In this document: piece by piece, positions 33,476 through 45,618 of the stretch
Position numbering within the stretch: the first letter of the stretch is position 1
Layout of the letters: every line of letters starts with the position of its first letter
Source of the DNA: Apoda limacodes
Lineage: Eukaryota; Arthropoda; Insecta; Lepidoptera; Limacodidae
Length of the DNA: 64,000 nt
Direction: 5' to 3'
Assembly (NCBI GenBank): GCA_946406115.1
Contig: OX291553.1
Span: 10,173,001 to 10,237,000 of the forward strand
Position numbers and translations under genes: made by a program
Notes under the pieces: model-generated
Told to the model about the DNA's origin: nothing
What the model saw: the letters and a program-made list of their open reading frames with translations, nothing else
The model's database searches: none

Positions 33476-35601
33476 AAATCTTTTGGTAAGTTTTAATATA
33501 TGGGCTAGAAAGTCAACAAGTCAACATTAATATAATTGGCTCCGAATTTGTCCTAGATTTGGCGCCATCAGGATGTCCGGGGCAGCTTTAGGCCGGGCGC
33601 ATACTACGAGAAATTTCTGCTAGAAAAATTCTCACGCCTATTTTGAACTAGACCCCGCAGGCTGTGAGAAATTTTATTGTGACAAAATGTATGCACGGTG
33701 TCGTTTTGGCATTTTTTAAGTCAAATTAAATAATCTAGCTTCCTCTTGCAGCTTCATAAGGGCAAGTTTCGATCAAAGCCGTGGGATTCCTACGGGAATG
33801 TTTGATTTACCGATAAAAAAAAAGAATTTCATGTTATTTAGGCACTTTTCGATTGTTCATAGAAATATTAACTTCAATTACTACACATGAAGTCGTTTAT
33901 CGACTTAGGTCTTCGGAATTTAGGCTTTTTCAAAATAAATTTTACGTTTAACTCAGCAGTTTGGGCTTTACGTTAATCATGAATGATGGTGCTTAGTCAA
34001 ACTATACCAGAGAAAACACTAGCTGTATGCAAGTTCATTCACGGGTTTCGAGAGGTGAGTTAGACCTCCGCACATTTTTGTTCGGAATTCCAGAGTCCGA
34101 ATAGCTTGAGAGTGTTCCCAATAAGTTGCCAGACTAACTTCACGATTAGGTAAAAGAGTGTAAATTTAATATTTAATATATATAAAAACACTTATTTAGT
34201 TGCATTTACTACAATCATTCTTCACAACCCGTAAAGGAATAAAACATAAGGAGGCCAATTGCTATGTTTTATGATAATGGAACTATCTGTAACTACACAG
34301 CATAATCTAAGTCGCGTGTTTGAAAGCCACCAGGCGGCTTGAAATTGCAGTCGTAACAGCCAATATTTCAAAATCAAATCGCTCCTTTAACAGCGCCGAT
34401 TTAAAGTAATAAATTGCTTTCCGCAGAAAGCATTTCCTTTTAATCCTTTTACTTTACTTAAGCACCTGTATAGAGCTTTTAAAAAGCATTTATAAAGTAT
34501 CAATATATGTATATACATCAGGGTTTTTATTCCCCGAAGGGACAACTAATGACTGGCTACCCACCTTAATTTTAATGTGAGAGGCAGCCTCGTTTTGCCA
34601 ACCGCTTGAGGTGGTGAGTTTATCACAGCTGCTCTGCTTCTGAGGCAATGTATATTTCCCATAAGTTGTAAATACCTGCTTTACAGTGATAGAGGTTAAA
34701 TAAAAGACCAAGGATAGAATAATTATAATGAGTGTACCACACCTGCGGCAACTATATAGCATAAAAAACTGGCTAGTAATAATAACTCTAATTATTTATT
34801 GGACTACTCTTTGGAGTTCGCGGTTCAGCCAGTACATTCTTAGTGAACCTTTTTTTTTAAAAAAATGAAATATTTCGGCCTTAGTAAAAATATGCCAGGA
34901 CATTTTAAAAGATTCAATACATATCAATTGTAAACCATCTTTATTCCACGTTTACTTATAAGAGTTATTATTTAAATATTTATAATAAACTCTATTATAT
35001 CATGTCAAATATGACTATTATAGGAAGATCCAGTTTATTAGAAAACAGATCCATGATGGATCTGGACAATGCAACTACTAAGATTAAAGGTCAGGATTGA
35101 ACACAGAATTAGAATGAAATCGAATTTTAATAGGTACGTTACAGTCTGCGTATGCTTATGGCAGTTTGCAGTATAACTACGCCTAGATGTCGCGCCGTAA
35201 CGACATTTTACTTTGCGCAACTGACTTTTCACCGCAAACTATAAAGGTAAATTTTAAACTGCTCTAATTTTTATCCTATAAATAATAAATAAATATAGTT
35301 TATAAATCTTGCATCAAAATTTAAGTTTTGATTCAAAACCAAATTAAGTTAGTTTATTTTTATCCTATCACTATAAATCTCGCATCATTTGTGGTTTCAG
35401 TGATACGCAGGTAGGTGATTGACATATTGGGATTCATTATACACTGATTGACATGTTGAAGAGAATATTTTGTTGGTAACATTACCAAATGTTCCGTGAC
35501 ATGAACGTATAGATTTTTGACAGGCATTTTATTTCATTTTGGAAAATGGATTTTTTTTTTCTGGTTATTCATAGTTATGGAACAATTTCAATATTGATTA
35601 C
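33476..35601. other. AT-rich noncoding stretch with a small repeat
   Basis: At 33592-33697 'ggccgggcgcatactacgag' and an inverse 'gtatgcacggtg' may be ends of a short MITE. At 34520-34620 'attccccgaagggacaac' recalls a common lepidopteran repeat phrase. No gene recognised. Confidence 0.4.
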
Positions 35602-35690
35602 TAGACTTTGCCAGAGGCTCCGCCCGTCCTAAATTCGGTTATCGGCGTGGACCTCCTTAATTAACTCTTTAATTATACTAATGAAGATTG
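35602..35690 (-). mobile_element. Helitron-type 3' end remnant
   Basis: 'actagactttgccagaggct' then 'ccgcccgtcctaaattcggt' is a diverged copy of the segments at 10970 and 27560 (inverse). Confidence 0.45.
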
Positions 35691-35821
35691 TGATGGACCT
35701 TAGACGTACCTAGAAGGTATTAGTTCCTAGTTGGATGATTAACTAAATTGTTTACCTACACATTCAGGGTTGCGAGTAGTTTAGTTCGAATAGATGAAAA
35801 TCTCGTCGAAAATTACGAAAT

Positions 35822-35875
35822 TAAGTCAAAGTCAAAGTCAAAGTCAAAATGGTTTATTCAAATAAGGATTTTACA
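35822..35875 (-). mobile_element. LINE 3' tail with AAAGTC repeats
   Basis: Four AAAGTC units precede 'aaaatggtttattcaaat'. On the minus strand this reads as AATAAACC then (GACTTT)n, the usual microsatellite-type tail of a lepidopteran LINE. No coding part was recognised upstream. Confidence 0.5.
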
Positions 35876-36839
35876 ATCACTTTATACTTTATAACACTGT
35901 GAATAGTTCACCAGTGAAAAACTGTCAAATTAGACTATTACTGTTACAAAAATAAACTTGTAAGATCACTGAAATCAATAACATAATAGATATACATAGC
36001 GTCTACAATACTTGGCTCGTTTTATCTGCTTTTGTAGAACACCACACTGAACCATAGGATTATAACTTTATTTACTAATTATTTGACTATTTTAAACAAT
36101 TACAAAATATAAAATAATTTCTAAGTCTAAGTTTATGCCAGGACACGGGTGTGTACCATCGATATGAAAAAATTAAGTCTTCTGATTGAATGTCCGATGT
36201 TGAAAGTTGTCCTCAAAACAAGGGTGACTTGCATCCCACCATCCTTTGTCCCGTTCAGGTTCCAGGTCCCTTATTGGCTAGGCGACGTATAGGGGTTTTC
36301 CATAGAGATCTGGTAACTCCCATTACTTTAACATATTTATGCTAAAATATGTTGTAATACTGTAATACAAAGATTAATGTTAAGTGTGGTAATAAAAATA
36401 GCTAGTAGCGCTTAACCATTGTATACCCTAATTCCAGTAGGGGTAGATCGAAGATAGCTCATTTGTTTGCGATGGGTCATAAAGCACGATATCGTCTGTT
36501 TTATATATATATATATATTTAGTAGTTTAAGTTTCTAAACATTTGCTTTGAATCTATTTTTTTTTTTTGCGAAACTTATGAGGCAATCAAGTTTTGTCAT
36601 TTTAAGAGTATTTATTACTCTCTGAGTTTTTGGGTTATTAAAAGCTTTTTTTTAGTTAATGTGTCTTAGCAGATGTAATGTCTGTGAACGCTTGTTTGTT
36701 AGTTTTTTTTTATAACTTCGTGAGAAGTGTCTCACTGGAATATTGCACGTGTTATTTCGAAACTGTTATTGGTATTTTTTTTTTTCTTTAATTTAAGTAG
36801 ACGCAAATTTCAAGCATGACCAAGGGGCCATTACAAGTT
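35876..36839. other. AT-rich noncoding stretch
   Basis: It contains a short TA microsatellite at 36503-36519. Nothing else recognised. Confidence 0.4.
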
Positions 36840-37060
36840 TGCTATAGCAAGCTAAGTTAGTAAGTAAGTTCGTTCAACTCTGTTATAGTTTGTAGTAACT
36901 TTTGAATTTTTCGGGATAAAAAGTAGTCTATATGCTATTCCAGGACCTAACCTATATGTATGCCAAGTTATATCCCGATCCGTCCAGTGGTTGTAGCGTG
37001 ATTGAGTAACAAACATCCATCCAGACATACAATTTTTCACATTGATAATATTAGTAGGAT
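36840..37060 (-). mobile_element. Interspersed repeat of Helitron/RTE type
   Basis: 'tcgggataaaaagtagtcta', 'gccaagttatatcccgatc' and 'gataatattagtaggat' follow one another as in a very common lepidopteran repeat, read in reverse. The related sense form starts at 42195. Class uncertain. Confidence 0.5.
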
Positions 37061-38214
37061 ATTTAAAAAAAATATACTTTCTATATATAAATATAAATAT
37101 AGAGAAATAGGCGTCAATAAAGTAAAAAGGGATTCGGAGCTTTGTATGTCCGTCCGTTATTTTTTTAAATTTGAATCAATCAAAATTAGTTGTTATATGA
37201 AAATGAGGATTTTCACTGTTGAAAACTGTAGCCCAGCTCAAGGGGTAAAAAACGGAAATTAAACTTTGTATGGAATTTAGGTTATTTTTATTAGTAAAAC
37301 CATGAAATAAGTAAATTGACATTCAATTTAAAACCAGAAATGACGTGTTTCAGTATTTAAAAAAAAATATTTCTTAATGAGATAAAATACGGGAAGAAAG
37401 TCGGATGAAAGCTCTACTGCTTTATACTACGACATTTAAAAGGGGGTAACGATAAAACTTTGTAAGCTCCGGGAAAAGTGAAATGGCGCAACGAATCAGG
37501 ATGTTTGAAATTATTGTATGTATTTCTATCTCTTTAATGTTAATTGTTATTGAAGCTACGAATGAAATTTCATGTAAAACTTATACTTTAGAACAAGTAT
37601 AGCTGACCTAGTAGACATTCTGCCCTTTCCGTTATTGCCATCACCCGTCGCATTACTCGCCCGTGCTATTTATTATCTTCTGCGTTTTCGCTTAGATTTC
37701 TTTCTCTTTTTTCTGTTTTCTTGGCTCCGTAGGTGTCGTTGCATGAAGTTAAATAGCCCATAACCTTTCTGAACAATTGGGCTATCAAATGCATAATTAT
37801 TCAAATTCGACTGATTGTTCTAGAGATTAGCGCGTTAAATATACAAGAAAAAACAATCAAACTCTTCAGCCTTATTATGTCAGTATTGATATAGACTGAG
37901 TTGACTTTCAATTATTTTCGGTTTTAAAATATTCAGTGTAGAGTCCGTTTACTACGAAAAATACCTGTATACCATATGCCCCATCCAATAATTAAATTGA
38001 AACAAACAAGATAGAAAGACTCCTGCAACTTAACTCGCTTGAATTGAATTGAGAATTACCATTACAGTCAGTTACAAATGTAGTGGATATTACGTTCAAG
38101 ATAAAACTGTTTCCATGTTACAGTTACCTTGTTGAATAAATGACGCTGCTGACACAGATGATCTCCCACAGCACTGCACTATACTAGTTCCAAAATGTCG
38201 TCTTCAGAAGGTTC
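37061..38214. other. AT-rich noncoding stretch
   Basis: No gene or repeat recognised. Confidence 0.35.
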
Positions 38215-38605
38215 ATAATTCTTTCGCAATACAAAGTATATTTTACTACAATAAAATTCCGGAACATGTGCTTAATTTACCCTCAAATTAATTTAAAATA
38301 TATGTCAAAGATAGTTTAATGAAAAAAAGCCATTACAAAGTTGATGAATACATAAATGATAAAAATGCTTGGAAAAATTAGGACTTAATTGATTTGTATT
38401 TGTATTGGGGCATTTGTAATTATATGTTATGTTATTACCTAGGATAAGGCTATATTGTATTTTAATATGAAGTTGAAAAGTTCTTGCCGGTTCTTCTCGG
38501 TAGTAAATCATTCCAAACCGTTGGTAATTTTTTCAATTTATAAAAACTGACGGTTCAAAAGTGCTGTTTAATAGTCTATTTAAATAAAAAAGTTTGAGTT
38601 TGAGT
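38215..38605 (+). mobile_element. LINE 3' end with short ORF2 remnant
   Basis: With frameshifts, the translation contains 'FRNMCL', 'KKSHYKVDEYINDKNAW' and a stop, matching the ends of LINE ORF2 proteins that finish with a K-K-x-Y-Y-x-x-x-E-Y/D-L-x-D-x-x-W pattern. The 3' UTR has 'ttgccggttcttctcggtag' and ends with AATAAA-like sequence plus 'gtttgagtttgagt'. It is 5'-truncated and inactive. Confidence 0.6.
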
Positions 38606-38930
38606 ATTCTAATATTATTACAGCGCAGTTCCTTGTCTATTTTCTATATACAAATAAGGGTGCTTTTGTAATTTGTATGCGGCGTCACTGTTTTCTTAGA
38701 TCATTATAATTTTATCAGCTCATAAAGTCGCTTGTATGTTTTTTGAAACTCGCTGATTCCCCGCGGTACATAAACTTTCGTCTCCTATTACTCTCTTAGG
38801 GTATGATTTTCCAAAAATGCTTAAATACGACATATTTATAAAAATATTTATTACCTAACTCCCATAGAGTTAGGTTAGCTAATTAACAGTACCATATAAA
38901 TTTAAATCATATTTTATCTTTTGTGGTCTT

Positions 38931-39165
38931 TTTTAGGGTTCCGTCCGTCCGTCCGTCCGTCCGTCCGTCTGTCACCAGGCTGTATCTCATGAACCGCGAT
39001 AGTTAGACAGTTGAAATTTTCACAGATGATGTATTTCTGTTGCCGCTATTACAAAAAATAATTAAAATCAGAACAAAAGAAATATTTAAAGGGGCTCTAA
39101 TACAACAAACGTTATTTTTTTGCCAGTTTTATAGATAAGGGTACGGAACCCTTCGTATTGTTTTT
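38931..39165 (+). mobile_element. GGTTCCGTACC-type repeat with CCGT microsatellite
   Basis: 'ttttagggttccgtccgtcc' starts the element and a (CCGT)n run spans about 38941-38969. 'ccaggctgtatctcatgaac' and 'gttgccgctatta' match the copies at 45208 and 53905. It ends near 'ggtacggaacccttcgt' without the last GACTCGCACTTGG block. Confidence 0.65.
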
Positions 39166-39589
39166 TTCTATTTTATCTTCATTTAAATACTAATGTTATA
39201 GAGAACAAATCAATCCTTATGAGGTCTCTCATCGGCCTATCGACCGATGTAGTAAAATACAGGCTATTTTTTCGTATTACACCGATTCGATTTCCAACTC
39301 AAACAGGACCTGGTGAATTATCGAGAAATCTTTAAATACAGTTATTCTTATTTTTGAGAATAAAGAAATCTTTCCTCTCAGCAAAATTTGCTATTATCAA
39401 TATTTTTGGTTCTTTTCTTCCAACTACGGATCTTCTTGGTCCCCCTGATCTCTCTTCAGTCTTTTGGCGAATTACACAAATAGCTTAACATGAATTTAAA
39501 TATAGGTAATTTTAATAAATATAATTATTGTCCAACAAATATAATGTTAATTTACGGTTTATATTACTAATTTATTTGATTAATGGTCT
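39166..39589. other. AT-rich noncoding stretch
   Basis: A small palindrome 'catcggcctatcgaccgatg' lies at 39231-39250. Nothing else recognised. Confidence 0.4.
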
Positions 39590-39835
39590 AATAAATAAGC
39601 AAAGCTTGTGTTATGGATATACCAGACATCGGATACAAATACATAATTATTACTTTGTTTTTGTAAATACATACATGTCATACATAAATACACCCAGACT
39701 CAAGACAAACACAAATATTTATATTATGACATAAATGTAAGTCCAGTGCGGTAATCAAACCCACACCCTCTCTCTCAACCTCCACCATCTGCAGAGCAGC
39801 TGGCCACACTAGCGATTAAGGTGCGAGGGAGTTAA
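39590..39835 (-). mobile_element. tRNA-derived SINE, antisense
   Basis: 'agcaaagcttgtgttatgga' then 'catcggatacaaatacataa' are the reversed tail, and 'gagcagctggccacact' is the reversed head. It is the same family as 15211-15708. The extra 'ctctctcaacctccacca' in the head looks like a local expansion. Confidence 0.65.
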
Positions 39836-40840
39836 TATTTTGGTGGAGTTACAAAACAATTTTGTTTATTGTCAATGTGACAAGGTGGTTCCAGTAGTAA
39901 CATAACTAAACAAAAAAGGAAGAGGGGAAATAAAATTATGGTATATGGATATTTTGGCTCATAACCCTTGTCTTACCAAAAAAGCTATCCTCTTGCAATT
40001 ATGATGTTCAGCTCAACACCATAAAAAGCTAAACTTGTAAGGTAATAAAACAATACTGTGTTAACCAATTAACAATTAGGGGTACACTTATGCACTTATT
40101 TATGTGAATAATATAAATAAGTTAGTAAAGCTACTAGAAACAAAGTTGTGTAAGTATATACATGTCAATTATTATTTTACGTTGAGTTTAAACTTTAGCG
40201 ACTTCTACACATTTTAAGAAATACATATAATAACGATTCGAATTTTTTATTGGCAGCGCATTTTATTGGCAATTATTATCTTTATTTAAATAACCTCGAA
40301 CATAAATTAAATAAAAAATAAAATACTGTTGTCCTGAATTAAATAATGTATACACACCACACCACATATTTCACAAAGTTTCTGAAAATAATTGTAACTA
40401 TGGTTTGATCGGTGTCTTTAATTAAAATTGCTGATTTTTAAGCACAACTTATTGTTTGGGTTATTCCAGATAGTGACTCAGATAAACAAATCATTTAAAC
40501 TTTCATATTTATTAAGTTAAAAATGATTTTAAAAAAATGTTTGTGCTTACACTGGAAACGTACTGAGTACCGACGTTCCATATTTTTAAAGAAAACTTTA
40601 ATTCCTTAGTAGTTAGAGAAATACTAGTAACAGTTTGTATTCCCGAGCTAAAAGTCTCTTAGTAAAACGACTATTTATTTTAGGAGGGATCGAAGATGGC
40701 ATCTTTCTCAAAGAAAAATATAAGTTCTTTTATTTTCCTATTTTGAATGAAAATGTCTTGCAATCTTACTAAAGTTTCTTGTAAGCACTTATATACGTAT
40801 GTGTTAACTTAGTACCTAGACTATAGGACTTAAAAAAAAA
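39836..40840. other. AT-rich noncoding stretch
   Basis: No gene or repeat recognised. Confidence 0.35.
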
Positions 40841-40843
40841 GGG

Positions 40844-41005
40844 TGGGACGTCCTCCAGTCCGATGGACCAACGACATGACACGGGTGTCCGGTTGTGGCT
40901 TGATTCAGAAGGCAGAGGACCGGGAGAAATGGCGCGTCATAAAAGAGGCTAATATCCAGCAGTAACATTAAATAAGCTGATATGAAGATGATGACTATGG
41001 CACAG
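40844..41005 (+). mobile_element. RTE-type LINE ORF2 C-terminus and tail
   Basis: Translation from 40846 gives 'GRPPVRWTNDMTRVSG' and 'QKAEDREKWRVIKEA', the standard C-terminus of lepidopteran RTE ORF2 proteins. It stops, then ends in a TGAAGATGATGA-type tail that is characteristic of RTE elements. Everything upstream is missing. Confidence 0.75.
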
Positions 41006-41536
41006 AAGAAACTCTGGAGAGGGTCCACGTCATTCTAAGATTGAAAATAATGTAAATTTTTTGGCTATGTTATATGTATTTGGTACAATATTCACGTTTC
41101 TTACTGTTCTTATTTTGCTGGTTGTGAAGAATTAACACGTAAGCCTAATTATGACACTGTCAATTACCCAGATCAAAGAGTAAAGATAGAATCGCAAGTA
41201 AATTGTATACCTGTCAAAAAGTGAATCTCGAACTAAAGTTCAAAGGCAGAAAAGTTATCACAATGAATTCTTTGTGCTATAACTCTCTTTGAATCCACAC
41301 GAACAAAAGATAGTTTGACTTAACTTTGAATAATGAAGACTTCAGAAGCATTTTCTATATAATATCTGACACCATCAGCTTTTATTAAAAATAAAGTTTC
41401 TCACTTTTAATTACGTGATTGAATACTGAATACAACTATTGTTTCATTTTATAAATTCTCACGATGTTTTCCTTTATCGAAAAACCAGTAGTGATATTAA
41501 TTAATTTACTTGAGAAATTAATAAAAAATACTTATT
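41006..41536. other. AT-rich noncoding stretch
   Basis: No gene or repeat recognised. Confidence 0.35.
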
Positions 41537-41608
41537 GGTACACGTCGGGCTCGAATATCCACCTCACAGGGCGCAAGGCGAAATCGAATCCCCTAGGCCA
41601 CCACCAAC
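41537..41608 (-). mobile_element. tRNA-like SINE head, antisense
   Basis: 'ggtacacgtcgggctcgaat' and 'cctaggccaccacca' are the reverse of a B box region and an A box region. It has the same design as 22775-22850. Confidence 0.45.
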
Positions 41609-41865
41609 TTTGGAATAGTATGTGGCGAAAGTAATTTAAGTTTCCAGTTACCGGTTATCTCACCCATGACTGTTTTAACTTTGCACATCTTTTGGATGAG
41701 CTAGCGCGATTCAACCAAAAGAAATTAACGATCTAGCTTATATTGTTATAATGAAGTACCTACCTATTTTTATATTTCTTGTAAATGTCCTCACAAACGC
41801 TATGTGACAATGGTGTTTCTGTTACCATGAAAACTATCTACAGACTAATTATTTTTTATTAGGTA

Positions 41866-42060
41866 TATAGTAGGCGTCCCGGCGAACGTTGTTTCAATAT
41901 TTTCCTTGTTGCCACTACTGGCGCGCCACCTGTTGTCAGAAACTTTTCCCGACAGCGCAGCGTGTGCACTTCAATTTACCAAAATTTCATTTCAATCGGA
42001 TGGATGGTTTACCCTAGTGCGTGAGTCCAATTCACACTTGACCGGTCCGGATAAAACGAA
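41866..42060 (-). mobile_element. Degenerate Helitron 3' end and repeat fragments
   Basis: 'gtcccggcgaacgttgtttc' matches the 3' end of the two short Helitrons in reverse. About 120 bp later 'gtgcgtgagtccaattcaca' then 'cttgaccggtc' matches the end of the GGTTCCGTACC repeats. It is a patchwork of two families or of a chimeric element. Confidence 0.5.
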
Positions 42061-42194
42061 GAGAAACCATCCAAATCGGTTGTGTAGACCATGGGTGTCC
42101 TACGTAATTTTATAGAGTGCCAGAATTATTGTGGTTACTTTTGTAGCGGGCCGAATCTAAATAAAACAGTAATTTTCATTTTTGATTATGATTT

Positions 42195-42400
42195 ATTTAT
42201 CATACTAATATTATAAAGGTGAAATTTTGTGAGTGTGTTTGTTTATTTGTCACTTTTTCACGCTTAAACGGCTGGACAAATGTGGTTTGGAGGTAGCTGA
42301 CACCCTGAATAAACACAAGCTACTTTGCAGCTATAAAGCTATAATTGCAAGTAAGCGGACCGCACGGTAGCCCGGGGACCGCATGTTGGAAGGGCCTGAT
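42195..42400 (+). mobile_element. Interspersed repeat of Helitron/RTE type
   Basis: 'catactaatattataaaggt' followed by 'gtgagtgtgtttgtttattt' and 'cacgcttaaacggctggaca' is a phrase found throughout lepidopteran genomes. Class uncertain. Confidence 0.55.
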
Positions 42401-44109
42401 CTAGACGATCTCAAGGAAGGCTTCGTCGTCTTACATGTGGCTATTAATTTTTATTTATATAAGACGATTATTATTTAGTTTAAAAAAAATATTGTTAGCA
42501 AATTGTATTTAAAGTTCTGAATTCCAATTAAAACTCCGAAGTTATTGTTTCTAAAACCAAACTCAAATCAATCATTTCTCATTTACTGCGAACCAGCCAG
42601 CATGATGTTAAAAACGTTTTTAATCTGTGAATCGCTAGCAATTTTGGTGAGCAGAACAAGAACGATGCAATAAATTCGTTGCTGTCGAAATGCACTCACA
42701 GTTACTGCGTCATCCCGCAAAATTCAGAGCAAACTTTTTTCGCTATTGCAAAAATGGCAGCTTACTAGATACTATCTAATCTATTCGTTAGTAACGAACG
42801 TGCAGCCTGCGTATCTGACTAAATAAAAACTGTATCACAATGTCTTAAAAAACATTACAAAAACTAGTTGGGTATACCACGATATTAGTTTTGTAGGAAT
42901 AAAAAACATTAATCCACTTTTAAATCTAATAAAAATAAAAAGAACATGCATTTTTACAAAATGGGTAGTGGGTAGACAGAAAATTTTGCAGTTGAGTGGC
43001 TTCATTAGCTCGACTTAGACTCAGTATGCTGTATTGCTCTGGGCCAGCGTTTTGAACTATAACTCAAGAATCCGTCCTCATGGAAAAGCCCCCCTGCAGT
43101 GTAATAATTAGACAATTTAATTATATTAGATATGTCCAGTATTTATATAAATAACTGGGAAGCAACAAAAAGACTATGTAACTGGCTGACTAATGAGATT
43201 GATAATTTTATGTAAGTGCATTTATATATGAGAAAATAAATGCAAGAACATGCCCCACCCAGGACATGTAATCAGCGACCCCAAAAACCCTCGAGATATT
43301 GATTTCAAGTCATTATGGCTATACAGTATGGTGTACGTAAATGAAAATGTAGAGCATATCATAATTTTTTTGGGATTTGAGTTAGCGAGATAAATAAATG
43401 ATGAAATTAACCCCGTGGTATTTAGTATTAGTACAAAAAATTAAGTTAATACAAAATGTTTTATTCAATTAAGTATTATTAGACAAAATTCCAACTTCGT
43501 GCATTCATTTCCAGAGATAAAGGTATCTACGTCGCCTACATGTAAAGAAAAAAAAAATTTTTTTACAAAATTATACCCATACTTTCAGATTAATCATATT
43601 TAAATGTGATGTATATTAGAGTGAATTAAATATTCAGATTTGAGTCAGTCAAACCCGGAACGCATCGTTTGAGAAATTGAAAACATTCTGAAATATTAAC
43701 CTATAATTACTGAAATTGATTTCAAAACTAACACGATTTATTACTATAAAACCTATAGCCGACCAAATTCTATGGTATTGACTACACTCAAGGTTATGTC
43801 ATCATGAGGTTATGTACTACGCTCTTAAAAAGAGTACTTATTTGTACAATACATAATTAATATAAATTTTTATTTACAGTTATTAATACCGCACAAAACT
43901 GGAAATCATAATTTATGGTTTTTTTTGATCGTCGAACTGGTCTCTGAGCTAACGTGTACCAAGATGTTATCTAGGCGTCAATGCCCACAAATGGCTGGTT
44001 TTGGCACAAATCCAACCACAATAAGGAGTTACTACTGCATTCACATTTTTCTATGATCTTAGCTTATTATTATAATTAACACGCACACACTTTTATTAGA
44101 TTGACCTGT
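42401..44109. other. AT-rich noncoding stretch
   Basis: No gene recognised. 'gatactatctaatct' near 42766 recurs near 48877 next to diverged 'actaacgaa' motifs, perhaps a small dispersed element. Confidence 0.35.
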
Positions 44110-44330
44110 ATGTATCTATTTAACGGGATCTTTCAACGCAGTTAATAATTAATCTGGACCCGAGGCCATGCCGCGAGTGAGGCCAAAGGCCGACCTCCTC
44201 GTAGGAACGAAACTCCGGAGTGTCCCCCCGATTGAACCCCCACCACATAGCCCCCCTCCAAATGTGTATGTTTTCAGATTGAGATGAAAATCGATATCTG
44301 GCCTCGGCAGAGTATCGCGATTTTTTCAAA
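44110..44330. repeat. GC-rich noncoding patch
   Basis: The patch is unlike its AT-rich flanks and contains 'gaccgacctcctcgtagg'-like and 'gaacccccaccacatagccc' segments. Likely a repeat fragment, not identified. Confidence 0.3.
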
Positions 44331-45207
44331 ATAAAATTTGGGTTCCAGCATTTTACAAGATGGCTGCCATGTCTAATTTTGATTGAAATCTATCAATATG
44401 TACTTATGAACAGAAAACTATTAACGCACTTTTCACCTACTTCAAGACCCCTATTTACCTTAAAATTTATCTGAAAACGTTGAATTAGTTTATTTATTAG
44501 CAATAAGCAAAGCTTCATAGCCCTAAAATTATTAGAAGAAATTCTTTTATAAACTCCTTTGTTCCTTTGTTAGTTGTAATAAAATAAAGTAATTCTATAT
44601 TAATTACAAAGTTATAAGATGAAAATCAAAAAGCAATAGTCTCACAATAGATATTATTATGTTTCAACAAAATCTAAAGATTTTCACAATAGAATTTGTA
44701 TTTAAACTAACAAAAGATATTTCCTGTTAACTTTAAATATAAAGACTTCAAAAGTGTTTTGTTAATAAAATATGAAGACCCCTTCATGGCTTCTGTTTAT
44801 ATTGATAACTAGCTATTGCCCGTTACTTTATCCGCGTGGAAGTCGTTTGATGTTTGCTTTGACCCCTTGTCTCCTATATACAACTACCACTATAAGTTGA
44901 ACCCCCTTTAATAGGTGCTTCCTGGTATTCGGCTTGTAGATGACGTTATGACAAGATTAATTATACACCAAAGTTAAGGATACCTGATAACTGCAATTGT
45001 GAAACATCAATTTTCTTGTAGTGATTTCAAACACACGAATTCTAGGCAACTCATACGCTCCTATAAAGTGCACATAGAATGGATGTATGTTTATTACTCA
45101 AGCACACTAAAACGGATATGGATGAAATTTGGCACAAATATATAGCCAGGAATAGCACAAAGGCTACATTTAAGGCTATCTCGGGAAAATGCAAAAGTTT
45201 CTATGTT
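44331..45207. other. AT-rich stretch with short repeat ends
   Basis: At 44812 'actagctattgcccgttact' resembles a reversed Helitron 3' end. At 45075-45190 'gtttattactcaagcacact' and 'gatgaaatttggcac' match the repeat type seen in reverse at 36840. Confidence 0.4.
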
Positions 45208-45618
45208 TTTTAGTTTTCCGTACCCAAATGGTAAAACGGACCCTATTACTAAAACTTCGCTGTCCGTCCGTCTGTTTGTCTGTCACCAGGCTGTATCTAA
45301 TGAGCCGCGATAGTTAGACAGTTGAAAGTTTAACAAATGATGTATTTTTGTTGCCGCTATAACAACAAATACTAAAAAACAGAATAAAATAAATATTTAA
45401 GGGGGCTCCCATACAACAAACGTCATTTGCTCGATATTGATAACGGTAACAGGACGCTTGAAATATGCACAGATATTTAGTTTTAAATTCACATAAAAAA
45501 TAAATAATTAAATTAAAATAAAACTAATATTTAAGGGGGCTCCCTTACAACAAACGTAATTTTTTGCCGTTTTTATTGATAATGGTATGGAGTCCAACTC
45601 GCACTTGGCCGGTTTTTT
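45208..45618 (+). mobile_element. GGTTCCGTACC-type interspersed repeat
   Basis: It starts 'ttttagttttccgtaccca' and ends 'gagtccaactcgcacttggc' plus 'cggttttttac'. 'ccaggctgtatctaatgag' and 'gttgccgctataac' match other copies. A block around 'aagggggctccc' is present twice (about 45400 and 45535), as in the copy at 53905. Confidence 0.7.
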